Assembly: GCA_027574665.1 (NCBI GenBank)
Contig: CM050651.1
Span: 8,185,501-8,249,500 of the forward strand
Origin: Rhynochetos jubatus
Taxonomy: Eukaryota; Chordata; Aves; Eurypygiformes; Rhynochetidae
Direction: 5' to 3'
DNA: 64,000 nucleotides
Of the stretch, positions 53,029-62,977 are shown piece after piece; position 1 is the first letter of the stretch; each line of letters opens with the position of its first letter. The notes under the pieces are model-generated. The model was not told where the DNA came from, made no database searches, and saw only the letters and a list, made by a program, of their open reading frames with translations. A program made the translations under genes and the position numbers.

Positions 53029-54128
53029 CTGCATGACATCCTTGTCTCTAAATTAGACAGGCATGGAATTGAAGGATGGACCACTGGGCGGATTAGGAAT
53101 TGGCTGGATGATTGCGCTCCGAGTTGCAATCAGCAGCTCAATGTCCCAGTGCAGACCAGTGACGAGCAGCGTCCCTCAGGGGCCGGTGCTGGGACCGGTG
53201 CTGTTTAACATCTTCATCAGTGACATGGACGGTGGGATCGAGTGCCCCTCAGCAAGTTTGCTGATGACACCAGGCTGTGTGGTGCGGTCGACACGCCGGA
53301 GGGAAGGGATGCCATCCCGAGGGACCTGGACAGGCTGGAGAGGTGGGCCTGGGCCAACCTCATGGAGTTCAACAAGGGCAAGGTCCTGCACCTGGGTCGG
53401 GGCAATCCCAGCACAAGGACAGGCTGGGCAGAGAATGGATCGAGGGCAGCCCTGAGGAGAAGGACTTGGGGGTACTGGGGGGTGAAAAGCTGGACATGAG
53501 CTGGCAGTGTGTGCTGGCAGCCCAGAAAGCCAACCATATCCTGTTGTATCCAGAGCCTGTATCGCAGCCTGTATCCAGAGAAGCGTGGCCAGCAGGTCGA
53601 GGGAGGGGATTCTCCCCCTCTACTCTGCTCTCATGAGACCCCACCTGCAGTGCTGCATCCAGGTGTGGAGCCCCCAACATAAGAAGGCTATCGACCAGTT
53701 GGAGTGAGTCCAGAGGAGGCCACAAAGATGCTCAGAGGGCTGGAGCCCCTCTGCTGTGGGGACAGGCTGAGAGAGTTGGGCTTGTTCAGCCTGGAGAAGA
53801 GAAGGCACCTTCCAGTACCTGAAGGGACCTACAAGGAAGCTGGGGGGGACTTTTTACAAGGGCCTGTAGTGACAGGACAAGGGGAAATGGGTTTAAACTG
53901 AAAGTGGGGAGATTTAGATTAGATATCAGGAAGTTCTTCCCGGAGAGGGTGGGGAGCACTGGGACAGGTTGCCCAGAGAAGCTGTGGGTGCCCCATCCCT
54001 GGGAGTGTTCAAGGCCAGGCTGGATGAGGCTTGGAGCAACCTGGTCTAGTGGAGGGTGTGCCTGCCTGTGGCATGGGGGTTGGAACTAGATGGTCTTTAA
54101 GGTCCCTTCCAACCCAAACATTAATGAT
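53029..54128 (+). mobile_element. CR1 LINE, longest copy, 5'-truncated
   Basis: Begins within the reverse-transcriptase domain: 'atccttgtctctaaattaga' and the NILVSKLERHGIDGWT-like region, then WIRNWLD, then the [22 protein letters not shown] segment near 53,168-53,230. The catalytic motif appears intact as SKFADDTRL (about 53,250-53,275). [26 protein letters not shown] follows, then the [26 protein letters not shown] region. Small indels shift the frame several times, including a local repeat of 'tgtatccagag' at about 53,545 and 53,571. The 3' tail ends atypically at 'cccaaacattaatgat' rather than the family's attctatgattct. Confidence 0.96.
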
Positions 54129-55589
54129 CAAACTTAATTCACTTCCATACAAAATGTAAATGCCTTTTTTTTTTTATCAATCAACATTAATTTGTCTTTC
54201 TCACTTTATTTTCGAAGTCTAATAACACATTTCTAGGAATATATTTCAGCTTTTCTAGATTGAGAAGATCTGTAATTAATCTAAGCAAACTTATCCAAAA
54301 TACACTCTAAAACTTCATCATCTCACTATGTATTTTCTCTGTGTTTAGAAATGTGTTAGAAAAGGACAAATCAAGTGATTTCATAGATGCAGCAAAACAG
54401 ATAAAAATCTCTCTTGTATCTTTATCCCTGCTGATTACAATTTGTCATGAATTATTTCATTTTCTGAGTGTCTGTAACATTGTAGTGGCTCCAGCCTGTA
54501 AAAAATACGTGGTTCATGTTACAAGTTTTTAGAATTATGCTGATTCTTTGTATTATGTTTGTAAGCATAAACGTAACTCTACAAAAAACGGGTATGACTT
54601 TTCAAATAGACCTCAGTGCAGCGATGGAAGATGCTAAAGCAGTGTTATACCCTCTTCCTCCCTGCCTCGGCCTGGGCAGGGCGAAGGCCGGAGCTGTCCC
54701 GTGACCCTGTGAGGAACGCTGCCAGCAAGGGCCACCAAGGCAGCTCTGAGCCGGTTCTCTTCAGCTCCTGGCTGCTCCAGTGCTCTCGCTGCGCTGTTTT
54801 ACGTGCTTCGTGATACTTGAGTCTCCTCGTGAGAAAGGAGGGATCTGTATTTGCTATTTTAAGCGTGCCTTATGTTAAGGAATAAAGATGAGTGCGATTG
54901 CGTTCCATATTATTTTCCAAAACACTGGTAACTCTGGAAGCTTAGCTTACAGATAAAACGAGCTTTGCATTTGATAGATGCAGTAGTCTGGCAGCTAATG
55001 CAGTGACTGGTAGAATGTCTACCCAGCTTCAGATGGAGCAGGCGGCTCCCTGCCTGGCTGAGGTTTGTTTAGGACAGGCAACATTAAATCCTGCAACAGC
55101 CTCGCTTCTAAAAGGGTGACTTTTGGAGCACCCACAAAATCAGAAGAACGGCAGAAGTGCAACGGCAAGTGCTTAGTGACCGGGGGATATTCTGTCAAAT
55201 GGGCAGCTTCCATGCGTGAGGATTGCAGAATAGTGTTTAAAATGCATGAATTGACAAATAACAAGAAATGGTTTTGAGACAGGGTGAACTACGTGGAGAG
55301 TAAACGAGTTAAATTGATTCTTTATACTACATCAGCATGCCTTCTCACACAAAAGCTTATGAGCTACTACGGGCTTAGGGCAGGCGTTTGTAAGAGCATG
55401 GGCAGCAAAAAGTACTTTGGTTATTTATTACTTATGGTTTAGCCTGGACAGTTTACGCTGATTCAATGACACATCACTCAAACTAGAGCAAGACCATGGC
55501 TACCTTGGGTTACCGAAGTGGTACACTTTGGCAAATCTTGCTTTAGCTTGCCGTTTGACCAGGCATGAGAAAGGAGGTAGGAAAGATTT
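54129..55589. other. Intergenic DNA, no gene seen
   Basis: AT-rich, with a GC-rich patch at 54,645-54,800 of unknown nature. Short unrecognised open frames only. Confidence 0.5.
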
Positions 55590-55685
55590 ACTATTTTTAT
55601 TGTACCGATGGGGAAATAGAAGCAGGTAAGGTGACACGAGTTGCTCAAGATCACAGCAGGTCAGGGCAGGCATTCAGACACTGCT
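55590..55685 (-). mobile_element. Possible ancient MIR/L2-type relic
   Basis: The plus strand reads 'ttattgtaccgatggggaaa', then 'gaagcaggtaaggtgacacg', then 'gttgctcaagatcacagcag' and 'gtcagggcaggcattcagac'. Order and spacing resemble the antisense of the MIR/L2 tail (gatgggg-aaactgag…gttaagtgacttgc…ccaaggtcacacagc…). Mammalian-type MIR/L2 remnants are known to survive in small numbers in birds. The match is degenerate and could be coincidental. Confidence 0.5.
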
Positions 55686-57077
55686 TGTAGCACAACCTGA
55701 TGAAAACAGTGAGATTACGTGAGGAGTATATAGTATATACTTAAGCTATTTGCACACAATGTTTCCCAAAGTTCACGGCTTATTCGTTTCTCATATAAAT
55801 CAAATAATATTTTGTTATATTTCACTAAGTTTGTACAGAATCTTGTTCTGGCATAAAGTCTTCTATTATCCTAGTAATTCTGATTATTAGTGTAAGTATT
55901 GTATTCTTTGGCAACCGATTATCTTTTTGATACCCAGTCTGAGAATGACACTGAACATCTTTTTAGACCAACTCACACAAAAGGTCACTTTCTTGATTTA
56001 GTTTTCTCTTATGGCTTGCTGCTGTGGGTTTTTTCTTTCCGCTCTGTAGACGTTTTTACGCCACCATTTAAATTCTTCCCAGTTCCTCATAGTCTTCAAC
56101 AAAAGTAGTTATCAGCTGCAGCACCTGTTGTCCAGAATATTATACCTTATTACTAATTTCGACTGGCTTCCTGCATCGTCAACTGTTATTAAACAGAATG
56201 GCAGCGTTACAGTGAAATTCACGTTGCACAAATACTGGGTAGCATGTTACTCTCTGGTAGGAAGAAGCTGAAGTATATTCATGTTCCTATATGCACAGCA
56301 ATATTCCGGGTTGGAATGACTCAAGGCTGGACGGACTACAGCACTCCCGAGCGCTACATCAACATGCGTTTCTTGGACGCTAAAAGCAGTCGGTTTGGAT
56401 ATTTTTTGTTTGTTTAGCTGCCTAAAAATTGCCATGTGTTTTCCAGACACCCAGCTAAACCTATGCCCAGTAAGTATTAGAGGTTGCGTGTCAATTATTA
56501 AATAGAAGATACATCTCTTCCTAGTTCTGTGCAAATGCATATTTGTGTGTGTACGTGTAGATACATATATTTAAAAAATAATATCTGCTGCAGCAAATCT
56601 TGAAAGCCGATGCCTGGGGTTTTACCCAAGAGGCATAGAAGTGTCTCCTAGCCTATTGGCTAAATTTAGTGTGCAATCCTGGTGCCTATAGTGGGAGGAT
56701 GGTGCTCTCATGTCAAGAGAGAGGAGGAAGAAGGCTACTCCAGAAGCAGTTCGCAGCACTTAAACCAGGCTCCTGTTTTGAGTAGCCATCTGGAGAAGCG
56801 TTTTTCTTGACAGCACAGCAGCGATGAGCAATTGTACTACTCGGAGGATGGTATCACGAGGTAGTAGATATAATCACAGTTATAACGACACGTGATACAA
56901 CAGATACCCAAGCTACCAGGCATTCATATAATTGTGGTACCTGCAATACGGCTGCTGTGTTTCACTCTGGTTTTGGCAGCTCAGCTTGGCTGTATGTTAA
57001 CGTATTACTTCTTGCTGATACTCCAGCTCCGGTAGGCCTGCCTCCCCAGCCTCTTTGCTCCTGCGCTGTGGAGGAAG

Positions 57078-57671
57078 GTGAGCTGCCAGCTGGTAAGTGT
57101 TGTAGGCCAGGCACTCTGGGTGCCTCTCCCCGCCTGCCTTCTCTTCCCACCCATCATCTTTCCCAGGCATAGGCAGCAGGTCTTTGGAGTTTGTCTCAAT
57201 TCTGTTTTTATGCTACCATATTTCCATCCACCACGGCTGGGGTATTCAAGGCACATGTGTACTTGCACAAAGGATGAGGGTACGTGGAGACAAACCTCCT
57301 CCCTTCTCTTTTCTGTAGCTACAGAACAGGTGCTGTTATTTCAAAGAAGGCACAGGTCCTGGCCCTTCCTTATCAAGGAGCAGATAATTGCCTTTTCTAA
57401 TCAAAGCACCGTAGCCTTTTTTCTACCAAAGTGCAACTGGAATATGTTGTGGTGGCAGTTCCGTAATGACCTAAAAATTAATGCTGTCAGCCTGGAAATG
57501 GGAACAATTTCCTTTTCAGGGGGAATGAGAATACAGCTCCTTCCTCTCCTGGCCAAGTGTTCCAGCCACCACATTATCCTATCCAGGATCTTTTGTTTAA
57601 TTTTGCTTCAGCTCAATCATTCTTACATCCTTTGTTCACAGAGATCCAGTTTCAATAGATGGGATAGATAG
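57078..57671 (+). CDS. Unrecognised 197-codon open frame, probably chance
   Basis: Starts ATG TCC TGC CAG and stays open for 197 codons to a TAG at 57,669-57,671. This is long for a region of ordinary base composition, although with about 6,000 stop-bounded frames in the window one such frame is not very surprising. The translation is hydrophobic and cysteine-rich in the first third (PLPACLLFPPIIF) with further hydrophobic stretches near the end (IILSRIFCLILLQL). I see no recognisable domain, signal-peptidase-like context or poly(A) tail nearby. It may be a lineage-specific transcript, part of an unrecognised retroelement, or chance. I lean toward chance. Confidence 0.12.
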   Translation: MSCQLVSVVGQALWVPLPACLLFPPIIFPRHRQQVFGVCLNSVFMLPYFHPPRLGYSRHMCTCTKDEGTWRQTSSLLFSVATEQVLLFQRRHRSWPFLIKEQIIAFSNQSTVAFFLPKCNWNMLWWQFRNDLKINAVSLEMGTISFSGGMRIQLLPLLAKCSSHHIILSRIFCLILLQLNHSYILCSQRSSFNRWDR

Positions 57672-57829
57672 TACTCCTACCCAAATTACTGGGTAATGAG
57701 GAAGGCTTGAGGAAGGAGCTGAAAGGAACTATTATACTTCCTAGCTATATTCTTATGTAAAGGAGCACTATTGCTTTCATCTATTGAAAATCACAACGAT
57801 GAGGGGAAGTCCTTGATAACTAAAAAAAA

Positions 57830-57866
57830 ACGAAAACCAAACCAAACCACAAAACCAACCCAAAAG
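57830..57866. repeat. CCAAA-type low-complexity tract
   Basis: aaaccaaaccaaaccac and neighbouring A-runs form an imperfect pentanucleotide-like tract. Confidence 0.7.
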
Positions 57867-57974
57867 CAGAATTATGTTCCTCTTTGGAAAAGGCAAGAAG
57901 GAGGATGCAGGGAAGTGGATGGCCTGCCTCACCTCCGTTTCTGAGGACACATGAAGCACATCCTCTTGGAGCCC

Positions 57975-58360
57975 CTTCCCAAGAATGTGACAAAGTAGTC
58001 AGGCAAACTGCTCTACCAGCACAACTGGCTCTGCAGCTGATCAGCGAACGGTGGATGTGACCTAACCAGACCCTAGCAAGGCTTTTGACATCCCCGGTAG
58101 CATTCTGATGTGGGAGCTGAGGAGTTACGGCCCAGAGGAATGGATGATCAGATGGGTTGGAAACAGTCCAGAGGGATCTTGCTGAGTTTCAAACCGGACC
58201 GGCAGTAACCTTGTGAAGTTCAAGAAGGAGAGGTGCTGAGCCCTGTCTGCGACAGAGCAACCCCAGGCATCTCCCCGGGCGGAGAAGCAACCAGGGGGGC
58301 GGCAGCCCTGCCGAGAGGGACCCACAAACGTTGCTGTGGAAGCCGGGCTGAACGTGGGCT
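57975..58360 (+). mobile_element. CR1 LINE internal fragment with deletion
   Basis: Reads as CR1 reverse-transcriptase sequence: 'cctagcaaggcttttgacat' (the FSKAFDT segment), 'ctgaggagttacggcccaga', then 'gagtttcaaaccggaccgg' and 'aaccttgtgaagttcaagaa' (the NLVKFNKE segment), then 'ggcagccctgccgagaggga' and 'aagccgggctgaacgtg'. The family segment that holds the catalytic FADD motif, normally between these blocks, is missing, so the copy lost several hundred bases internally or was assembled in two pieces. The subfamily differs from that at 53 kb. It lacks the 3' end. Boundaries are approximate. Confidence 0.8.
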
Positions 58361-61300
58361 GCCCACGCACGGGGCATCCGGATGACTTTGTAGAGGCTTT
58401 TTATGTGATACGGAGAGGCCCAAGGTGAAAGTGCATCTCGCTCTGGACAGATTTCGGGATTGAGACCTGAAACATCAGTATCAGAGAAAGGCCTTTGTCT
58501 AAATATTTCACGTGATAAGACTTCCCCTGCTTGCTTCGGAAATCATAAAATTCTTCTGTTAATATTCTTATGTTATACTAAGTCTACGCTATCTTTATTT
58601 ACCATCAACTTTGCTAATTTTACCTGTCAGAGAATGAAAGTAGCTGAACGAATACATAATTATGCGTGAAAATCGGCAACCTAAAGTTAGAAGAGTGGTT
58701 AAAATGACTGCTACGTGTTGAAGTAGATCATCACGCCTCAGGCCCACCCTTGCAAAACATTTATTTTTTGGATGTGACTCGCTGCCTACCAAAACCTTTA
58801 CCAAAGACATTACAAGCTTGCAAGGATTTGCAGCTCCGCTCTCCTCGCGTGCAGAGCCGGCTCCAAACTGGCTGGAACGTGCGTGACCGCGGGACCCGCA
58901 GCGGGTCCGAGTCATGCGCCCAACGGAGGAGACCGAGCGGTAATGGTGCTCCAAGCTACGCACAGAGCAAACGCAAGTTTCCAGAGGCACGCGATGGCTC
59001 GGAATCTGATGACTTTACGTACCAGACTCACGCTGCCTTTCTCACTGCAATCAATTACGTTCTCTTGCCCATCAGGACTGACTGTTCTCTTATCCGAATA
59101 AATTCATATTGAAACGGTTACAATAGTTAAAAAAACACATAATAGTACTTTTTAATGTTCTGAAAAAGACGGGGCAAATCGTTTAGAAAGCACAAGAGAG
59201 ATTTGTTTAACCCACCCCCTCAGGCTTTTCAGTGTTGGCACGGACTTCGTAACGTTACAACTTTCTGCGCAAACTTCTTACTAAAAGTTTCTTCTCATTT
59301 TCTTAGCCTTAACTCGTATTTAAGTATAAAACCGTATTTAAAACCATGCATGACACAAACCTCCCGTCCTATTTTAAACCCAGGTGCTGCGGCGTGACTG
59401 GGGCTAAGCAGGAGGGTTACTACACCTTCCGAACACTCAAGCTAAAAGGAAAGGGTTTATTTTTTTCCAGGTAGGAAATTTTGATCTGTTTCATCTTTTT
59501 TTGTGTCTCTCTTAGGTCTTATCTGTCAGCCTCGCAGCCTGCAAGGTTGCATCCAATTAGATGATGGTTCGTTTGCTATCTGTGTCAAACTAAGGTATAC
59601 AAAACCACAAAACAAGGTTTGGTTCTTATCCTGATGCTGTCTCGTTAACTACGGCGTTGCACAATTGTATCAGGAATATCTGACCCTTAGCTATAATAAT
59701 TCACTAGGATGATGTCATCTAAGCTGTCACGTTCTGTATAGGAGGTACTATGCAAATAAACTTGATAACCAAATGCCTTCCTTGCTTTTGAAGGTTGACT
59801 TCAGGGTCTTCGTTTTTTGTGTACAGATGAAAGCCCCCAGCCTAAGCGGCTGTGCCTCTCACTTCACGACAATCCCGTTTTTTTAACCCTTTGAACTTCT
59901 TTTAAGATTAAAACCAACCAAACAAAAAGATTTAGCATCAAAAGTGTCTACATGTTTTTGCTTCCTCATGGTGATTCAGGGAGGTCAGTGCAAGACCACT
60001 ACCACCTTTAGGTCGCACATACAGCGTTCTGGAAAGAAGCGTGCGGGTCATCCTTTGGATCTTGCAATATTTTGCCTTCTTTGAGTGAAAGACTAAAAAA
60101 CCTACCAGTGATGAGGGTATAATTATACTGTAGGCCTGCTTCTATCCCCGCCCCCCCTTGCCCTCTCCTCCTTCCCCTTTTCGTTCCCACAGGTACCGGG
60201 TACTCCTCACGTTAGCTGTAGGTAGAAGTGATACCCTGAAGCGAAGCTTTGCTCCGATACGGTACCCACAGGTTAGTTTTGTGAGGGTAGTTATTTTGTG
60301 TCCTCTGTCCCACGCTAAAATCAAATTCTTGTCCTCTGTTCTGTCGTAGGATTTATGTATTAGCGTGGAAAAGTTAGTATTTTTACAATTATTACCTAGA
60401 ACTCCGTCGTGATTACATTTAAATATCTCTGAATTTAGCAAACCACGCTATTATTCCCCCTGCTGAGGTCATATTGGGTGTTGTGCAATCAGACAGCACC
60501 TTTGCATGTAAACTGGATTTTCATTTTGTCTTGGTCATCGGAAAAGCAGAAGCTGCACCTTCCCCTGGGTCTCACCACTGTCCAATTTAATCTTTCTTTT
60601 TTATCTTCCTTCCTGGGTTATCCACCAGTCCAATGTTTGTGCCTAAGATCTGTATCTTAAGGTGTTGAATCTGCAATTATTTCATGCGGGTTTTTTGTAA
60701 TTTCTTTCCCTCTGTCAACTTCTGGTTTTTCTGTAGCCAGCTCAGCTGACCAGACCCACGGTTCCATCACTCCAAATGTTATCTATCGGTATCTCTTTGC
60801 TCTTAAAATTAAAAAAAAAAAAACAAAAAACACCAAGAACCCTAAAAGAAGAAAAAAGACAATATTTTACTGTTCAAAGTCTCTCGGAACTTTTATTAGT
60901 CTCAGTTTTGGAAGTCTTGAGTTTCCACAACATTTCGAAATGGAAGGGCGGTGCAGCTGGGGGGGCGGGGGGAGCCCAGAGAAGACTATTTGTGTAAAGT
61001 GCGTGGTTAAAACAACCCAATCGAGGAAGAAAGCTTAAAAAAAAAACCAACCCCAAAACAAAACAACCACACAACTTTTTCTTACTACTAATCTTATTTC
61101 TGTTTCTCCCCCACTCCCAATTGCTTTGCAAATTTGTAATGCACTGCTTCCAAAGGTTCTTCAAACTTGTTCTACTGGTTTTCAGAGGCAGGCAGACTTG
61201 TTTTTCTAAGCTCTTCAGTGTACCAAATGAATTTATTCCATTTTTCATTTTGCTCCTACAAAGAACCTCGGGACGCTCCTTGAAGGGCCCTAAACCGCCG

Positions 61301-61773
61301 GGTTGTATCATACGGGTATAGTCAGTGTGTCCTCCACAATGCTTTAATCACCTGGTGCATGAAGCCGTACGGAGCCGCGCTCAAATGAAGGCGCTGTTTA
61401 GTAATCACGCAGACCTTGATCCAACGGTTAGTGGAAAAAAGTGCCTTATCATAAATAATGCCATCAGCTCCCAGGGGAGCAAATTTTAATGGCAATCCTT
61501 CATTCGCTTGCCGTCACGCAGCCAAAATAAAGGACAAGTCTCCCGTTCTTGTTATGAGTGGACATCGGCCAGGAGCGAGTTCTACCTTATGTTCTTCCGT
61601 ATTAAGGAAGGAGTAAGTTCCCAATGGTTTGTAGGGATGCACAAAGTGTAAAATTCGCGGGTCGCTCTCTCCATGTGCAGGGCTGGACCCTGGCTGTAGC
61701 TAAGCCCCGGTGCTCTCAGCATCCCTGGGAAAACCATTTGCGCTTGTGTGCATCACCAGAAGCAAACCGGGGC
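58361..61773. other. Intergenic DNA upstream of the CpG island
   Basis: Unique DNA with no convincing exon. The open frame at 58,750-59,112 is one of several overlapping on both strands. Short A-runs occur at 60,809-60,821 and 61,037-61,046. The section 61,330-61,570 looks like candidate regulatory DNA (listed separately). Confidence 0.5.
61330..61570. promoter_or_regulatory. Candidate upstream regulatory element
   Basis: Unique sequence about 1.2 kb left of the promoter. It has mixed AT-rich motifs (TTAATGG, AAATAATG) and CpG words (ttgccgtcacgcagcc). It also carries the perfect inverted repeat GCTCCCagGGGAGC at 61,468-61,481. No repeat family is recognisable, so a distal promoter or enhancer role is plausible but unproven. 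Confidence 0.25.
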
Positions 61774-61787
61774 GGGGGGGGGGGGGG
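61774..61787 (+). repeat. G14 homopolymer run
   Basis: Fourteen consecutive G just before the 5' end of the CR1 fragment at 61,800. It is prone to sequencing and assembly error and can form G-quadruplex structure. Confidence 0.9.
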
Positions 61788-61799
61788 AATCCCGCTCGA

Positions 61800-62046
61800 A
61801 ATTTAAGTTTAAAATGGAAATGGGGAGATTTAGGTATCAGGAAGAAGTTCTTCACAGGGAGGGTGGGGAGCACTGGGACAGGTTGCCCAGAGAAGCTGTG
61901 GGTGCCCCATCCCTGGCAGTGTCCAAGGCCAGGCTGGATGAGGCTTGGAGCAACCTGGTCTAGTGGAGGGTGTCCCTGCCCGTGGCAGGGGGTGGCACTG
62001 GGTGGGCTTTCAGGTCCCTTCCAACCCGAACCGTTCCGTGATTCCA
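61800..62046 (+). mobile_element. CR1 LINE 3' fragment next to CpG island
   Basis: Begins 'tttaagtttaaaatggaaat', continues 'ggtatcaggaagaagttctt', 'gggacaggttgcccagagaa', 'gatgaggcttggagcaacct' and ends near 'aacccgaaccgttccgtgat'. It is the same young subfamily as at 12.2 kb, truncated to the last 250 bases. The terminal region has C/G changes that leave the tail with more CpG than the other copies. It forms the left shoulder of the CpG island. Confidence 0.94.
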
Positions 62047-62454
62047 CGCAAACAGCTGCGGGTGTTTTGCGAGGCTGCGCTCCGTCCGTGGGGGTACGGA
62101 AACTGTCCGATACGGGCCGGCTCAGGGCACAACGAGGAACGGCACCGGCGTGGCGGACGGGGAAGCAGCTGTTGGGCCTTGCGCTTGCTGAAACCAGAAG
62201 AAAACGAGGTGTTGCGTTTGGGGCCCGCGCACGCCGTGTCTACCCCCGGGTGGGGATGAGAAGGCGGCGGCCCGGGGGTCGCGTCACGGCTGGCCCTTCC
62301 CCAACCACAACCTTTATCTTCTAAGTTCCGCGGGGCCGGGCCGGCGGGTAACGCCGGGGCTGGAGGGAGCGGCGGGCACCGGGCCCGGCTAACCCCGCCC
62401 GGCTCGGCCCGGCCCTGCCCTGCCCGGTGGGTGCCGGCGGAGGGAGCCGCTCTA

Positions 62455-62468
62455 CCGCCCCCTGCAGG
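62455..62468 (-). promoter_or_regulatory. Possible CTCF-type motif
   Basis: ccgccccctgcagg resembles the CTCF core GCGCCCCCTGCTGG (12 of 14 by eye). Such sites are common near CpG-island promoters. In so GC-rich a sequence a chance match is possible. Confidence 0.3.
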
Positions 62469-62657
62469 GCCGCGCCGGGAGGGCCCCGCCGCCGCGGGCG
62501 GCCCGCGGAGGCCGACACAAAGCCCGGGGCGGTGAAGCGTCCCGCGCGCGGCGGTGCGTAGCCGGCTGTCTCCCTCCGCCTAGGACTACTTCGCCCCTAT
62601 ATGTCGGGTGGCATCTACCCCCCTCCCGCCCCCGCCGCCGCACACGCTGGAGAGGAA

Positions 62658-62702
62658 GGGGGCGTGGCGGGCGCCGGAGGGGGCGTGGCCGGGGGCGTGG
62701 CC
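62658..62702 (+). promoter_or_regulatory. Three GGGGGCGTGG Sp/KLF-type boxes
   Basis: GGGGGCGTGG occurs at 62,658-62,667, 62,679-62,688 and 62,691-62,700. The last two form a perfect tandem pair of gggggcgtggcc. The motif is the GC/CACC-type site bound by Sp and KLF factors. Its position just before the predicted exon 1 suggests a core-promoter role. Confidence 0.6.
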
Positions 62703-62719
62703 GGCGCGGAGCGGGGTGA

Positions 62720-62857
62720 AGGAGGCGCCGAGGAGAGCACCAAAGGGGGCTGAGGCGGCCGCGGAGCGGGGCGGCTGCGGCCCTGGCACGGCGGGGCCCG
62801 GAGGAAGGGGAGGGGCGCTCCGCGGGAGCAGCGGCAGCCGCCGGGGCGACGGCGGAG
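62720..62857 (+). other. Predicted 5' untranslated first exon
   Basis: The inferred exon ends at the strong donor GGAG|GTGAGC (intron begins at 62,858). There is no ATG between 62,700 and 62,857, so the exon should be non-coding. An ATG at 62,601 opens a 50-codon frame ending near 62,752 that is probably not used. The start coordinate is only a guess from the GC boxes and the strand-skew switch. Confidence 0.4.
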
Positions 62858-62961
62858 GTGAGCGAGCAGCGGCGGGGAGGCCCCTCTCCCGGCCGCGGGA
62901 GAGGCGGCGGCGGCGGGTCGCCCCCGTCGGGGTGGAGGTGGGCAGGGGACGGGCTTGGGGC

Positions 62962-62977
62962 GGGGGGGGGGGGGGGG
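62962..62977 (+). repeat. G16 homopolymer in predicted intron 1
   Basis: Sixteen consecutive G, flanked by other G3+ runs, in the G-skewed part of the CpG island. It is likely to form G-quadruplex/R-loop structures in a plus-strand transcript. The true length may differ from the assembled length. Confidence 0.9.

Larger units (their letters stand above)
55686..57974. other. Intergenic DNA with one long open frame
   Basis: No known repeat or exon recognised. It contains an open frame of 197 codons at 57,078-57,671 (listed separately) and a CCAAA tract at 57,830-57,866. Confidence 0.5.

Noticed and set aside
57078..57671. Treating the 197-codon frame as a real gene
   Set aside because: No domain, no flanking splice or poly(A) evidence, and ordinary codon choice. 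Kept only as a low-confidence entry and a finding.
61710..62324. 204-codon plus-strand open frame
   Set aside because: Most of it is the CR1 tail followed by GC-rich island sequence. It crosses a G14 run of uncertain length.
62597..62602. TATATG as a TATA box for the CpG-island promoter
   Set aside because: It is a single weak match about 60 bases upstream of the GC boxes and not positioned relative to any known start. CpG-island promoters usually lack TATA.
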